Origin: an uncultured Alphaproteobacteria bacterium
GTDB lineage: Bacteria > Pseudomonadota > Alphaproteobacteria > RF32 > CAG-239
Assembly: GCA_934254915.1 (NCBI GenBank)
Contig: CAKQMH010000001.1
Location: 186,001 to 250,000 of the forward strand
Reading direction: 5' to 3'
Length of the DNA: 64,000 nucleotides
In this document: positions 1 to 7,630 of the stretch, piece by piece
How the letters are laid out: the number at the start of each line of letters is the position of its first letter
How positions within the stretch are numbered: position 1 is the first letter of the stretch
Position numbers and translations under genes: made by a program
The notes under the pieces: model-generated
What the model was told of the DNA's origin: nothing
The model's input: the letters and a program-made list of their open reading frames with translations, nothing else
Database searches by the model: none

Positions 1-139
1 CCAGTGCGGCCGCGATGTTTTTCAATTTAGTACCGGCTTCCGGCTCAAACTCAATCCGTTGCACCAACGGCCCGTTTTTAATTCCGGTAATTCGGCCTTT
101 AATATTATAATGAGCCAGCACGTTTTCCCAATCTTGCAT
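1..139 (-). CDS. FtsK/SpoIIIE-like DNA translocase, 5' end only (runs off the window)
   Basis: Only the first 46 codons are visible, starting at an ATG at 139 with a good AAGGAG ribosome site 6 bases upstream. The peptide reads as the start of the FtsK motor alpha domain: an 'IKGRI' strand, then 'NGPLVQRIEFEP' and 'GTKLKNIAAAL', matching the family pattern GP-V-x-x-x-E-x-x-P-x-x-G-x-K. FtsK motors pump chromosomal DNA through the division septum. What is odd is that the alpha domain begins almost at the initiator methionine, so this protein would lack the usual N-terminal membrane segments and linker. It may be a soluble paralogue, or the membrane part may be encoded elsewhere. ATPase motifs lie outside the window, so the call depends on one short stretch. 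Confidence 0.65.
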   Translation of the reverse strand, partial: MQDWENVLAHYNIKGRITGIKNGPLVQRIEFEPEAGTKLKNIAAAL

Positions 140-264
140 TTTATTCTCCTTAATTCTGACGCTTAATTGCCGCAACTTTAGCATCAAAGGCCGAAATCTG
201 CAATCACCGCCGCTGCTTGTGGATAATCATTTAGCATAAATTATTCAATCATTTGTTCTAATTA

Positions 265-293
265 TTGACAAACACAATATATCCTTATACGAT
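265..293 (+). promoter_or_regulatory. Sigma-70-type promoter for the CNNM/CBS gene
   Basis: TTGACA (265-270), a 17-base spacer and TACGAT (288-293) lie 40 bases before the start codon at 333. The -35 box is perfect and the -10 box matches 4 of 6 positions. Confidence 0.7.
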
Positions 294-332
294 AGCAAAA
301 GTTTAATAAAAAAGAGGTAATAATTTCAACTT

Positions 333-1682
333 ATGACGCCGATATATAGTTATGCAATCAACCTCGCGTTGGTTCTGTTTTTGGTCTTTTGCAACGCTTT
401 CTTTGTAGTTTCTGAGTTTTCCATTGTTAAAATCCGCCGCACCAAGCTTGAAGAATTGGCTCATGCCGGCAACAAACGCGCCAAAATCGCCCTCAAAATT
501 AACAATCATCTTAATACTTATCTGAGCGCCATTCAACTTGGTATCACCATTGCCTCGCTTGGCTTAGGTTGGATCGGTGAGCCGGCCGTATCGCGCCTGT
601 TGGAAGATATTTTCGGCCTTTGGATGACCGATAATCCGGTTTTGCTTCATTCTTTGAGCTTTGGTATTGCCTTTTCGTTTATTACTCTGCTGCACGTTGT
701 TTTGGGCGAACTCGTGCCGAAATCTTTAGCTATTCAGGCCACCGAACGTTATGTTTTGATCGTTGCGCCGGTGTTATATGCGTTTAACCGCCTATTTGCT
801 CCGTTTATTTGGGTTTTTGATCATGTTTCGATTTGGATACTCAAACTGATGGGAACTAAACTGGCCACCGAAAACGAAGACGCCCATTCGGAAGAAGAAA
901 TCAAAATCATTATCGATGCCTCACAAAAAGGCGGCATTATTGACGAAACCGAAGGCGAAATCATCCAAAATGCGATTGATTTTTCTGAAATCTGCGCTCA
1001 CGAAATTATGGTTCCCCGTCAGGATATCAAATGTCTGGATTTGAAATTCAGCTTTGATGAGGCTTTAGATTTTATTCAGAAACACAATCATACCCGTTTT
1101 CCGCTTTGCAACAAAGACCGCGACCATATTATCGGCATGATTCATATTCGGGACTTTTTGGAACACAGCGATGAAAAAGATAAGAAAGATTTTCTAACCA
1201 AAATTTCACGCAAAATATTGTTTGTTCCCGAAAACAAATCTATTTCCGCCATTTTGCACCAGATGATGAGTAACCGCGTCCACCTGGCGATTGTGGTTGA
1301 TGAATATGGCGGAACAGCCGGCCTTATCTCCATGGAAGACATTTTGGAAGAGTTGGTCGGCGATATTTTGGACGAACACGACCACAACAACGGCGATCCG
1401 GTCAAAAAAATTAATGATATGATTTGTGAGTTTGACGGCGTGGTTTTGATTGAAGATGCGTTTGAATGTATGGGACTGCCGGAAGTCGAACATGAAGAAA
1501 GCACTATCGGCGGCTATGTTTTCGGACTTTTGGGACGCGAACCCAAAGTCGGTGATAAAGCCGAAGATGAATTTTGTACCTATGAGGTGATGAGCGTTGA
1601 TAATATGCGCATTACCAAGATTAAAGTTCAACTTAAGGAACACCCTGAAGACGCGCATCCCGAAAATGAAGATGACGAATAA
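333..1682 (+). CDS. CNNM/HlyC-CorC family membrane protein with CBS pair
   Basis: A 449-residue inner-membrane protein of the hemolysin-C/CorC (CNNM, DUF21) family, generally linked to magnesium or other divalent-cation efflux. Residues about 1-200 hold the DUF21 region with about four hydrophobic segments; residues about 215-345 carry two CBS motifs ('HEIMVPRQDI' and 'LAIVVDEYGGTAGLISMEDI', the latter being the family hallmark); the last 85 residues form the small CorC_HlyC domain ('EESTIGGYVFGLLGREP'). Length is typical. The start at 333 follows an AGAGG site at a rather long distance of about 14 bases. It has its own promoter (265-293) and terminator (1692-1719), so it appears monocistronic. 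The transported ion cannot be told from sequence. Confidence 0.9.
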   Translation: MTPIYSYAINLALVLFLVFCNAFFVVSEFSIVKIRRTKLEELAHAGNKRAKIALKINNHLNTYLSAIQLGITIASLGLGWIGEPAVSRLLEDIFGLWMTDNPVLLHSLSFGIAFSFITLLHVVLGELVPKSLAIQATERYVLIVAPVLYAFNRLFAPFIWVFDHVSIWILKLMGTKLATENEDAHSEEEIKIIIDASQKGGIIDETEGEIIQNAIDFSEICAHEIMVPRQDIKCLDLKFSFDEALDFIQKHNHTRFPLCNKDRDHIIGMIHIRDFLEHSDEKDKKDFLTKISRKILFVPENKSISAILHQMMSNRVHLAIVVDEYGGTAGLISMEDILEELVGDILDEHDHNNGDPVKKINDMICEFDGVVLIEDAFECMGLPEVEHEESTIGGYVFGLLGREPKVGDKAEDEFCTYEVMSVDNMRITKIKVQLKEHPEDAHPENEDDE

Positions 1683-1691
1683 CCGACTTTA

Positions 1692-1719
1692 AGCTCTGCC
1701 CCGCGGCGGAGCTTTTTTT
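1692..1719 (+). terminator. Rho-independent terminator after the CNNM/CBS gene
   Basis: AGCTCTGCC (1692-1700) pairs with GGCGGAGCT (1705-1713), with one G-U pair and a four-base loop, followed by a run of T. Confidence 0.9.
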
Positions 1720-1801
1720 ATATCAAGCATTGCAAAATCATTGTGACCTCAAATGTTTATTACTGATTTTGCGCAAGTAAATAAAATTTCATGAAACAGG
1801 C

Positions 1802-1829
1802 TTGACATTTAGACAAAATTGCATAAGGT
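1802..1829 (+). promoter_or_regulatory. Possible promoter for the HAD phosphatase
   Basis: A perfect TTGACA (1802-1807) is followed after 16 bases by TAAGGT (1824-1829), which is a poor -10 box. It sits 33 bases before the start codon, in an otherwise empty 180-base gap. Confidence 0.45.
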
Positions 1830-1861
1830 AACAAGTATCAAAAAATTATTTAAAAATAACT

Positions 1862-2686
1862 ATGAAAAAAATGATAAAAGCTGCAATATGCTATGATTTT
1901 GATGGTACTCTTGCCCCCGGCAATATGCAAGAATACGGATTTATGAAAGCCTTAAATACTACTGCCAAAAGTTTTTGGAACAAATCTGACCAACTGTCGC
2001 AAGAACAATGTGCTGATAAAAACCTATGTTATATGCGCACGATGTTAGAACAAGCCAAAGCTAAAAACCTTGCTTTTCGCAAAGAAGATTTGGCCAAATA
2101 CGGACAGGACATAACGTTGTTCAAAGGCGTAGAAAGTTGGTTTTCCCGCATAAATGCTTTCGCCCTGGAAAATGGCATTGAGTTACAACATTTTCTTTTA
2201 TCCTCAGGATTAAAAGAAATCGTGAATGGTTTACCGATAAGCCACGAATTTGCCAAAATTTACGCCTGCTCATTTATGTATGATGCCAACGGTGTAGCGA
2301 TTTGGCCGGCACAAGTTGTTAACTATACCACCAAGACCCAATACCTTTACCGTATAAGCAAAGGTTGTCTTGATGAAAACGACATCACCGTAAACGACCG
2401 AACCCCGCATGAACTGCGCGACATTCCGTTTTCACAAATGATGTATGTCGGCGACGGCTTGACTGATGTCCCGTGTATGGCAACTTTACGCAAATTCGGC
2501 GGACACGCTTTAGCCGTTTATCGCCCGCACACCAAAGCCGGCAATAAACATGCACAAAAGTTGCTCAAAGATGCCCGCGTGGATAATATTGCTCCGGCAA
2601 ACTATTCTTCCGGCAGCCGTATGGAAGAATTGGTTAAGGCCTGGCTGTTAAAAATTAAAGCTGAAAATGACCTTAAATCAATCTGA
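1862..2686 (+). CDS. HAD-superfamily phosphatase (HAD-IB like)
   Basis: A 274-residue soluble hydrolase. HAD motif I is 'YDFDGTLAPG' near residues 12-21 (nucleophile and acid/base Asp), motif II is 'LLSSGLKE' near residue 118, and motif IV is 'YVGDGLTDVPCM' near residue 197, which binds the catalytic magnesium. The long insert between motifs I and II is a C1-type cap as in phosphoserine-phosphatase-like enzymes, but no substrate-specific signature is visible. No hydrophobic leader, so cytoplasmic. It stands alone between a weak promoter and a strong terminator (2704-2732). The exact substrate is unknown; small phosphorylated metabolites are the usual targets of this group. Confidence 0.85.
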   Translation: MKKMIKAAICYDFDGTLAPGNMQEYGFMKALNTTAKSFWNKSDQLSQEQCADKNLCYMRTMLEQAKAKNLAFRKEDLAKYGQDITLFKGVESWFSRINAFALENGIELQHFLLSSGLKEIVNGLPISHEFAKIYACSFMYDANGVAIWPAQVVNYTTKTQYLYRISKGCLDENDITVNDRTPHELRDIPFSQMMYVGDGLTDVPCMATLRKFGGHALAVYRPHTKAGNKHAQKLLKDARVDNIAPANYSSGSRMEELVKAWLLKIKAENDLKSI

Positions 2687-2703
2687 TTATTAACCTTAAT
2701 TCG

Positions 2704-2732
2704 AAAGTCGCCCTCACCGGCGACTTTTTTTT
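2704..2732 (+). terminator. Rho-independent terminator after the HAD gene
   Basis: AAAGTCGCC (2704-2712) pairs perfectly with GGCGACTTT (2719-2727), followed by a T-rich run. Confidence 0.92.
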
Positions 2733-2739
2733 ATTTTAT

Positions 2740-2873
2740 TGTCACCCTGAGCGCAGTCGAAGGGTCTCGGCTATATTTTTCCATAGTAGCAACAATATCG
2801 ATGTCGGGATTTACACCCGACAATACATTAAGGCCGAGATCTTTCCACGCGCTAACGCTTGGTCGACATGACA
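2740..2873. repeat. Dispersed inverted-repeat element (REP/MITE-like), copy 1
   Basis: The element opens with TGTCACCCTGAGCG and closes with the complement of TGTCATGTCGACCAAGCG, so its two ends are related inverted repeats. Inner arms 'tctcggc' (2775) and 'gccgaga' (2833) also pair, giving one long imperfect hairpin. The right half is plainly related to the sequence at 53997-54037, which also reads TGTCAT..GACCAAGCG, then CGCGTGGAA, then GATCTCGGCC. No protein is encoded. The copy number in the genome cannot be judged from this window. Confidence 0.75.
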
Positions 2874-2927
2874 TTTAAATATTAATTGTACATACTCATA
2901 GAAGTTTGATATTTGCGGCGAATAGAA

Positions 2928-2998
2928 ACAAAAGTCGGCGTGTAAAAATCCTAGTGTACATTAAAGGTACATGAATTTTTACAACGCCGCCCCTTTTG
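2928..2998. repeat. Large hairpin element with core GTACATTAAAGGTAC, copy 1
   Basis: Nested complementary blocks ACAAAAG/CTTTTGT, GGCG/CGCC and GTAAAAAT/ATTTTTAC close on the core GTAC-ATTAAAG-GTAC (2956-2970). The same 15-base core heads a second hairpin at 3068-3130. A separate 8-bp perfect hairpin, AAACTTCC/GGAAGTTT, lies between them at 3019-3042. The stretch carries no believable gene. Confidence 0.6.
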
Positions 2999-3067
2999 TG
3001 ATTAGGGGCCCAAAGAGCAAACTTCCCGGCACGAGGAAGTTTCGGATAGAGGAATTTATAGAGTGGA

Positions 3068-3130
3068 TAACAAGGCGAGTGTGAGTGAGCGTACATTAAA
3101 GGTACGTGACCGAACACGAGACCGCTGTTA
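3068..3130. repeat. Large hairpin element with core GTACATTAAAGGTAC, copy 2
   Basis: TAACA...GGC..GTGT..GTAC pairs imperfectly with GTAC..ACAC..ACC..TGTTA around the same core GTAC-ATTAAAG-GTAC (3091-3105) as the hairpin at 2928-2998. The flanks of the two copies differ while the apical 15 bases are identical. Confidence 0.55.
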
Positions 3131-3165
3131 GCTGCTCTAGAAAACCTCTAGACGAAACTTCCCTA

Positions 3166-3194
3166 TTGACAGAAATTGACCAAACTGCTATACT
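3166..3194 (+). promoter_or_regulatory. Near-consensus sigma-70 promoter
   Basis: TTGACA (3166-3171), 17-base spacer, TATACT (3189-3194). It lies about 200 bases before the most likely start codon of the next gene (3397), implying a long leader or a small transcript ahead of it. Confidence 0.8.
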
Positions 3195-3215
3195 ATTCCT
3201 TGGTTATTAATAGAT

Positions 3216-3347
3216 ATGTTTATTATTTGGTTACAGAGGTTGTTGTTTTGGGTTCGGCTCAAAGATACGATTAAAGAAACTGAAGGTAAAAGTCTGGAAA
3301 TAGCTCCTGTCTTGCTTGAAATTCAAGGGTGTTCTCAAGGCTTGTAA
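3216..3347 (+). CDS. Possible 43-residue leader ORF
   Basis: An ATG 22 bases after the promoter's -10 box opens a 43-codon frame that ends in TAA at 3345-3347. The start of the predicted peptide is hydrophobic and aromatic (FIIWLQRLLFWV), followed by a charged middle. There is no ribosome-binding sequence, and the peptide resembles nothing I know. The stretch may instead be an untranslated leader of the downstream gene. Confidence 0.2.
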   Translation: MFIIWLQRLLFWVRLKDTIKETEGKSLEIAPVLLEIQGCSQGL

Positions 3348-3396
3348 AAAAAATCACTTCAATCGGAACATTGAGGCAATCCATAAAATTAAAAAA

Positions 3397-4497
3397 ATGG
3401 AGAATAAAACACAAAACAACAACGCTAAGCCGTCACGCGTTGCTAAAAAAACGGCCAAAATCGCAAAAAAAATCGTAATGTTACCAGTGTTTGCAATCGC
3501 GGTAACAGCTTTGTTCATTGGCTATGCCGGTCTGACGATCTGGTACGTGCTGACCCTCAATCCCCTGAGCTTTTTTGTTTGGGGACTGATCGCGCCCAAA
3601 CGTGCAGCTAACAGCCTGCGCACAGCTCGAGATAAAGGTAAAGACCTTGAGCTATGGAAAGATTACCTCGACGCCTTAGGCAATCTCTTATGGTCGCCGG
3701 TCTGGTCGATGCGCAAAGCTTTTCCTTGGCGACTGCATAAAGCTTTGCTGGAGGCCAACGAGATGTTTGATGCAACTTTGGATGAGGAAATCAAATACCT
3801 CAACCGCTGCGGCAATCGCGTGGAAGCCCTTAATCTTGGATGGTTTTCACACCAAGCTAAAGAATGGCTATGGGATACAGGTTCTTTCGCAGAACGTGAA
3901 ACGCTTGCCCCGCGGATGAAGCTTACGCTCGAACAATTTTATTATGTTCTCAATAAATATGAATGGGGAACGATTGAATTGTACATCAAAAGGCAGACTT
4001 TAAGCGAGGCTATGCTCAAGGCTTTAATTGACGCCGCCAACCAAACCGACTCAGCCTTGAATATTGTACGCCGCTTAGTATGCAAAAATGGTCTTTCGAT
4101 TGCTTTGATTAAACACATTTACACTGATCAAGTCAAAGCGAAAAACCGTGACATCATCATCACCGCACTCAAGGTCTACAACCAAAAACAGGCGGTAACC
4201 AAGTTTGCCGATGATATGGAAATGTGGCGCAAGTACTGTTCAAAGCTGGATAAGCCGCTCGCCTACACTGCCGAAATTCGGATGAACCTCGAGCAGTACG
4301 AAGTATATCATCGTTACTACCCTTTGTGGGAAGACTCGATAATCTACTTCCTTGGGCAACAGGACAAAGCCATGGCTGAAGCCGTCATCAAGAACGAAAT
4401 CGCCAATAACTCGATGATTTCGGAACGGGTAAATACCATGATAAACAGCAACACCGACTGGCTTAGCATCTACCTCAAGGCTAATAAAGCTGCTTAA
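3397..4497 (+). CDS. Hypothetical membrane-anchored protein, alpha-helical C-terminal part
   Basis: Not recognised. From the ATG at 3397 the product is 366 residues; the frame can be extended to a TTG at 3316, but neither start has a well-spaced ribosome site, so the N-terminus is uncertain. A lysine-rich N-terminus (residues 1-27) is followed by a hydrophobic stretch of about 35 residues, then 'GLIAPKRAANSLRTARDKGKD'. The remaining 290 residues look wholly alpha-helical and rich in aromatic residues, in the manner of helical-repeat proteins, but no clean repeat is seen. Promoter 3166-3194 and terminator 4515-4550 make it a single-gene unit. The long leader suggests post-transcriptional control. 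Probably a lineage-specific envelope protein. Confidence 0.6.
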   Translation: MENKTQNNNAKPSRVAKKTAKIAKKIVMLPVFAIAVTALFIGYAGLTIWYVLTLNPLSFFVWGLIAPKRAANSLRTARDKGKDLELWKDYLDALGNLLWSPVWSMRKAFPWRLHKALLEANEMFDATLDEEIKYLNRCGNRVEALNLGWFSHQAKEWLWDTGSFAERETLAPRMKLTLEQFYYVLNKYEWGTIELYIKRQTLSEAMLKALIDAANQTDSALNIVRRLVCKNGLSIALIKHIYTDQVKAKNRDIIITALKVYNQKQAVTKFADDMEMWRKYCSKLDKPLAYTAEIRMNLEQYEVYHRYYPLWEDSIIYFLGQQDKAMAEAVIKNEIANNSMISERVNTMINSNTDWLSIYLKANKAA

Positions 4498-4514
4498 AGC
4501 ATTAAAGCCGAACG

Positions 4515-4550
4515 AAAACGTCTTTTCTCGCAAGAGAGAAGACGTTTTTT
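4515..4550 (+). terminator. Rho-independent terminator
   Basis: AAAACGTCTTTTCTC (4515-4529) pairs with GAGAGAAGACGTTTT (4534-4548), with one G-U pair and a GCAA tetraloop, followed by T. Confidence 0.9.
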
Positions 4551-4629
4551 GTGTTTATTACCCACCGCCATCATTTTTATATTGATTAATTTTTCTAAAT
4601 TTTATACAATTTAGACAAAAGGAGATAAT

Positions 4630-5850
4630 ATGAAGCATCGCTCCGGCAATAAACGCCTTAAGCAGCCTTATATTGATACCGAAATCGGTAAAGAGCTGAC
4701 TTATATGGTGACTTTTCCCCTGGCCTTACAAGTTTCGGCTCGCAGGCGCGGTAAAGTTTGCCCGAGTAATGTGGCTGAAACTTATGATAAACTCCGCATT
4801 GTCAAAAACTCACTTGATTATCTGATTATCGGCAATGCCCGCCGCAACACTGCGCAATATCAGGAACGCCTGATGCACAAGGTTTTGTGCGAAAAACTCA
4901 TTCTTAACATCGCCAGCGGACAACGCAAGGAAGTAAAATCGAATCTGGAGCAAATTTTGCAATCCGAAGGCCTGACTTTTAAAGAAGATATTCACTACAA
5001 ACTGCCTTCGGAGGAAAAATTATTAATTCGACTCGACTATAACGGCAGTATTCCGCCGCCGAATGAAGAAGAATTAGCCCGTCTCAGCCAAACTTATAAA
5101 GATTTTACTCCGCTGCCCAAGGAGCAACGCCCCTATCAGCCGGAAGATTACACCCTTTCGCAAATGCCGATTTGGCTGGTTTGCCGCCAGTTCAGCGAGT
5201 TTCGCAAACTGCAATACAAAGTCTGCGATGCTTTTTCCGAACGCAATATTAAGCCGGAATCCATCAGCGAAATGCCGATGAGCGATTTTTTGTATATTCT
5301 GCGTTATTATATGAAAAAGCACAAAATTATGTACGAAGGCGCCAAATCCAAGTTTATCAAATCCTTTGCCAAAAATCACGAAACCGATTTTCGCGCTTAT
5401 ATGGCAAGCCATGCGGACATTATCATTGAAAACCTGCTTAATCATAATATAATTTCCGATGCGTCCAAGTTTGACTTTAATAAATACGTCGACCACGCGG
5501 TTAAAGATATGAAAGAAAACGGACGTGTTCCGCCGATGTTTAGCGTCCACCACAAAATTCCGGTTAAAGACGGTAAAAACGTGGCTTGCCTGAGTGATGT
5601 CAATACCTCGCCCAATTTGTGTCTGGTGATTGATCCGTATCATACTGTGCTTCACCTGTTTGATACCAAGGATAACGGCGAAGATATTTTTGACCGCAAA
5701 GTCAAGCGCGCCGAATTATCGCCTAACCTTATTTTCATTGGCGGACTTACCGCGAGTTCGCGCATTTATCATGATTATGGAAAAGACACCAATAAGCGTC
5801 TGTTGACCACGATTAACAACCTTTTTAAAAACAAAGACCTAACCTTATGA
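4630..5850 (+). CDS. Candidate HNH-type nuclease (putative toxin of a toxin-immunity pair)
   Basis: A 406-residue protein with a strong AAGGAGA site 6 bases before the ATG. Residues 1-300 are mainly helical and unlike anything I recognise. The C-terminal part has a spaced pattern typical of His-Me/HNH nucleases: 'SVHHKIPVKDG' (His307, His308, Pro311), 'SPNLCL' (Asn near 330) and 'YHTVLH' (His338, His342), that is H-H-x2-P, N, then H-x3-H. It overlaps the next gene, a SUKH/YrhA-like protein, by four bases (ATGA), the classical arrangement of a toxin and its immunity protein. No secretion signal is visible. A distant relative with the same C-terminal pattern lies at 19131-20804. The nuclease reading is inferred from the motif; a metabolic or restriction role is possible. 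Confidence 0.5.
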   Translation: MKHRSGNKRLKQPYIDTEIGKELTYMVTFPLALQVSARRRGKVCPSNVAETYDKLRIVKNSLDYLIIGNARRNTAQYQERLMHKVLCEKLILNIASGQRKEVKSNLEQILQSEGLTFKEDIHYKLPSEEKLLIRLDYNGSIPPPNEEELARLSQTYKDFTPLPKEQRPYQPEDYTLSQMPIWLVCRQFSEFRKLQYKVCDAFSERNIKPESISEMPMSDFLYILRYYMKKHKIMYEGAKSKFIKSFAKNHETDFRAYMASHADIIIENLLNHNIISDASKFDFNKYVDHAVKDMKENGRVPPMFSVHHKIPVKDGKNVACLSDVNTSPNLCLVIDPYHTVLHLFDTKDNGEDIFDRKVKRAELSPNLIFIGGLTASSRIYHDYGKDTNKRLLTTINNLFKNKDLTL

Positions 5851-6260
5851 TTGATATTTTCACCCAAATAAACGACCTCAAAGGCAAAATTTGCGCTTCT
5901 CCGGTCACCGCCGAACAAGTAATCCGCACTCAACAAGACCTTAAATTGAGCGGTTTTCCGCTTATTCCTGATGATTATGTCAATTTTTTGCACCATTTTA
6001 ACGGCGTTTGTTGGGATGACAGCTGCGCATACGGCATCAACCCCGAAACCGGCAGCAATGACCTTTTGGCCGCCAACAAAAACTTTTTTTCCCCGTATGA
6101 AGGAAAAATCATTTTGGGTGAAGACGATTTTGACTTTTTGGCATATAACCCGCAAACGCAAACCTATGAGATTATTGATCGTGAAGATTTCAGCCTGCTA
6201 CGTAGTTACACTAAACTGGAAACCGCACTTTGTTGTCTTCTCAAGCTTGAATTTATCTAG
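5847..6260 (+). CDS. SUKH/YrhA-family protein (putative immunity protein)
   Basis: A small 137-residue acidic cytoplasmic protein. It matches the YrhA branch of the SMI1/KNR4 (SUKH) fold: 'IPDDYVNFLHHFNG' near residue 40 (the family's P-x-D/E-Y-x-x-F-L-x-x-x-N-G), then 'IILGEDDFDFLAYNPQTQTYEIIDRED' (the L-G-x-x-D-x-D..Y-x-x-x-x-x-x-Y-x-x-x-D-R core), and a helical tail. SUKH proteins are widespread immunity proteins against nuclease and other toxins, and also occur in other roles. Its start codon overlaps the stop of the upstream candidate HNH protein by four bases (ATGA), so translation is probably coupled. That context is the main reason for the immunity call. Confidence 0.7.
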   Translation: MIDIFTQINDLKGKICASPVTAEQVIRTQQDLKLSGFPLIPDDYVNFLHHFNGVCWDDSCAYGINPETGSNDLLAANKNFFSPYEGKIILGEDDFDFLAYNPQTQTYEIIDREDFSLLRSYTKLETALCCLLKLEFI

Positions 6261-6312
6261 ATTTTGGGGTTAAAACGTGCTATTATAATTTCATAACATA
6301 GGACGAATAGCC

Positions 6313-7551
6313 ATGCAGATGAATACACAGAACAGAACAGAACAGAACAGAACAGAACAGAACAGAACAGAACAGCGCAAACGCTCCCGCCGGCTGCTTC
6401 GAAATTTCACATTAAGTTCCTTGCTTTTGTTAGGAACGGCGCTTGGCGGCACAACATATATTATGGAAAGCTACCAACCGGAAAAATTTTATTCTCCTAC
6501 CATTGCCATTGGCAAAGACACTATTCCGCCCGAAGTATTTTATGAAAATCTTGAAAACAAAAACGGGGAATGGTTTTACCGTAACCGCGAAACCGGAACT
6601 TATATTAACCTCAACAAAGCCAGTGATTACACCACATTGGGCGATAGACGTTTTCGGGAGTTTAGCAAGCTTAAACCTCAATTCAAGGTTGATACCGTAA
6701 CCGTCAAACGCAATCCGCACAAAGACAACAGCGTCTTTTTTGCCTTTCACCCGCTGGACAGCTTAAAAAATATGCCCTCCTACGGCAAATTCGAATATAA
6801 TCGCATTACCATCCGTCACTTCCGCTCTGATGATCCGGTACTAAATAAATTATACCAATATAGCAATGATGATTACAACTGCACCACCCGCCATGAGTTC
6901 CAACATTTTCTAAATGCCCAATCAGGATTGGAACGCAGCGGACAAAGTTATGAAGTCAAATTTGCCGAATTATGTATGGATGAGGTTTCCGCCAACATCG
7001 CGCAACTGTTGGAACAACGTAAAAACTTTTTCAAATATGGCAAGGACTATGCCCACATTTGCGCACGCTTTATAGAATATCGCCACTATCTGGAGCGACA
7101 TCCTGAAACAGCCGAAAAAAATATTACTCCAACCGAGGCTAAGTTTATCGCCGAGCATGTTTTTGACAGTTGGCATAAAGACAAATACCATATTTATATT
7201 CGCAACAATGTCGGACGCACCCGCCACATTTATCACGGCCTCGACTATAACGCCTGCTGTGTCAACCGCCCCGAACTGCATAACCAAACCATGCACAAAA
7301 TTTTTAATATTGATAACATTGATTTTTATCAATACATCCAAGGGCGTGAACAAGTATTCATTGATGAGCTGCCGCCGGCCCACAAAGAAACTTTTGCCCG
7401 ATTAACCGCATACAAAAAAGAGAAAATGACCTACTTAACCAAAGTCGGCCAGTTTACCAATAATGACGATGCACAAAAAAACAACTACTTCAATGGGTTA
7501 AAACTCAAACACCTGTGGAACAAAATTATTGGTCGCACCCATAATAAATAA
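6313..7551 (+). CDS. Putative phase-variable, membrane-anchored zinc metallopeptidase
   Basis: A 412-residue product. Residues 1-21 include the N-R-T-E-Q repeats made by the AACAG array; residues about 22-28 are basic and about 32-50 hydrophobic ('LSSLLLLGTALGG'), giving a signal anchor or uncleaved signal. The rest would be periplasmic or extracellular. The zinc site is 'RHEFQHFLN' (His194, Glu195, His198, the HExxH motif), with 'ELCMDEVSAN' at about residues 219-228 giving Glu as a likely third ligand. The family is not recognised. A TATAAT at 6284-6289 lies just upstream, and AGGAC precedes the ATG. It follows the SUKH gene by 52 bases and may have its own promoter. Repeat slippage would switch it off, in the style of Neisseria opa. 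Confidence 0.6.
   Translation: MQMNTQNRTEQNRTEQNRTEQRKRSRRLLRNFTLSSLLLLGTALGGTTYIMESYQPEKFYSPTIAIGKDTIPPEVFYENLENKNGEWFYRNRETGTYINLNKASDYTTLGDRRFREFSKLKPQFKVDTVTVKRNPHKDNSVFFAFHPLDSLKNMPSYGKFEYNRITIRHFRSDDPVLNKLYQYSNDDYNCTTRHEFQHFLNAQSGLERSGQSYEVKFAELCMDEVSANIAQLLEQRKNFFKYGKDYAHICARFIEYRHYLERHPETAEKNITPTEAKFIAEHVFDSWHKDKYHIYIRNNVGRTRHIYHGLDYNACCVNRPELHNQTMHKIFNIDNIDFYQYIQGREQVFIDELPPAHKETFARLTAYKKEKMTYLTKVGQFTNNDDAQKNNYFNGLKLKHLWNKIIGRTHNK
6331..6370 (+). repeat. Pentanucleotide microsatellite (AACAG) x8 inside a coding region
   Basis: Eight perfect head-to-tail copies of AACAG, preceded by a partial copy, lie 18 bases after the start codon of the gene at 6313. Because 5 is not a multiple of 3, loss or gain of one unit shifts the frame. 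In frame it encodes repeats of N-R-T-E-Q; the unit has no stop in any frame. One of the two shifted frames meets a TAA about 35 bases after the array; the other also leaves the true frame. Confidence 0.95.
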
Positions 7552-7630
7552 TCACACCATGAGTATTGTGGGTTGACTTCTGAGCCGTAAAACCTTACTC
7601 TAAGTATACGCATAATCAAGGAGTTTCGCT

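Noticed and set aside
2896..3117. 73-codon minus-strand frame
   Set aside because: It is made wholly of the inverted-repeat hairpins, has no ribosome site, and its peptide repeats the hairpin cores (HVPLMY twice).
5971..6273. 100-codon frame inside the SUKH gene
   Set aside because: Alternate frame of a gene with a recognised fold; its composition is unlike that of real proteins here.
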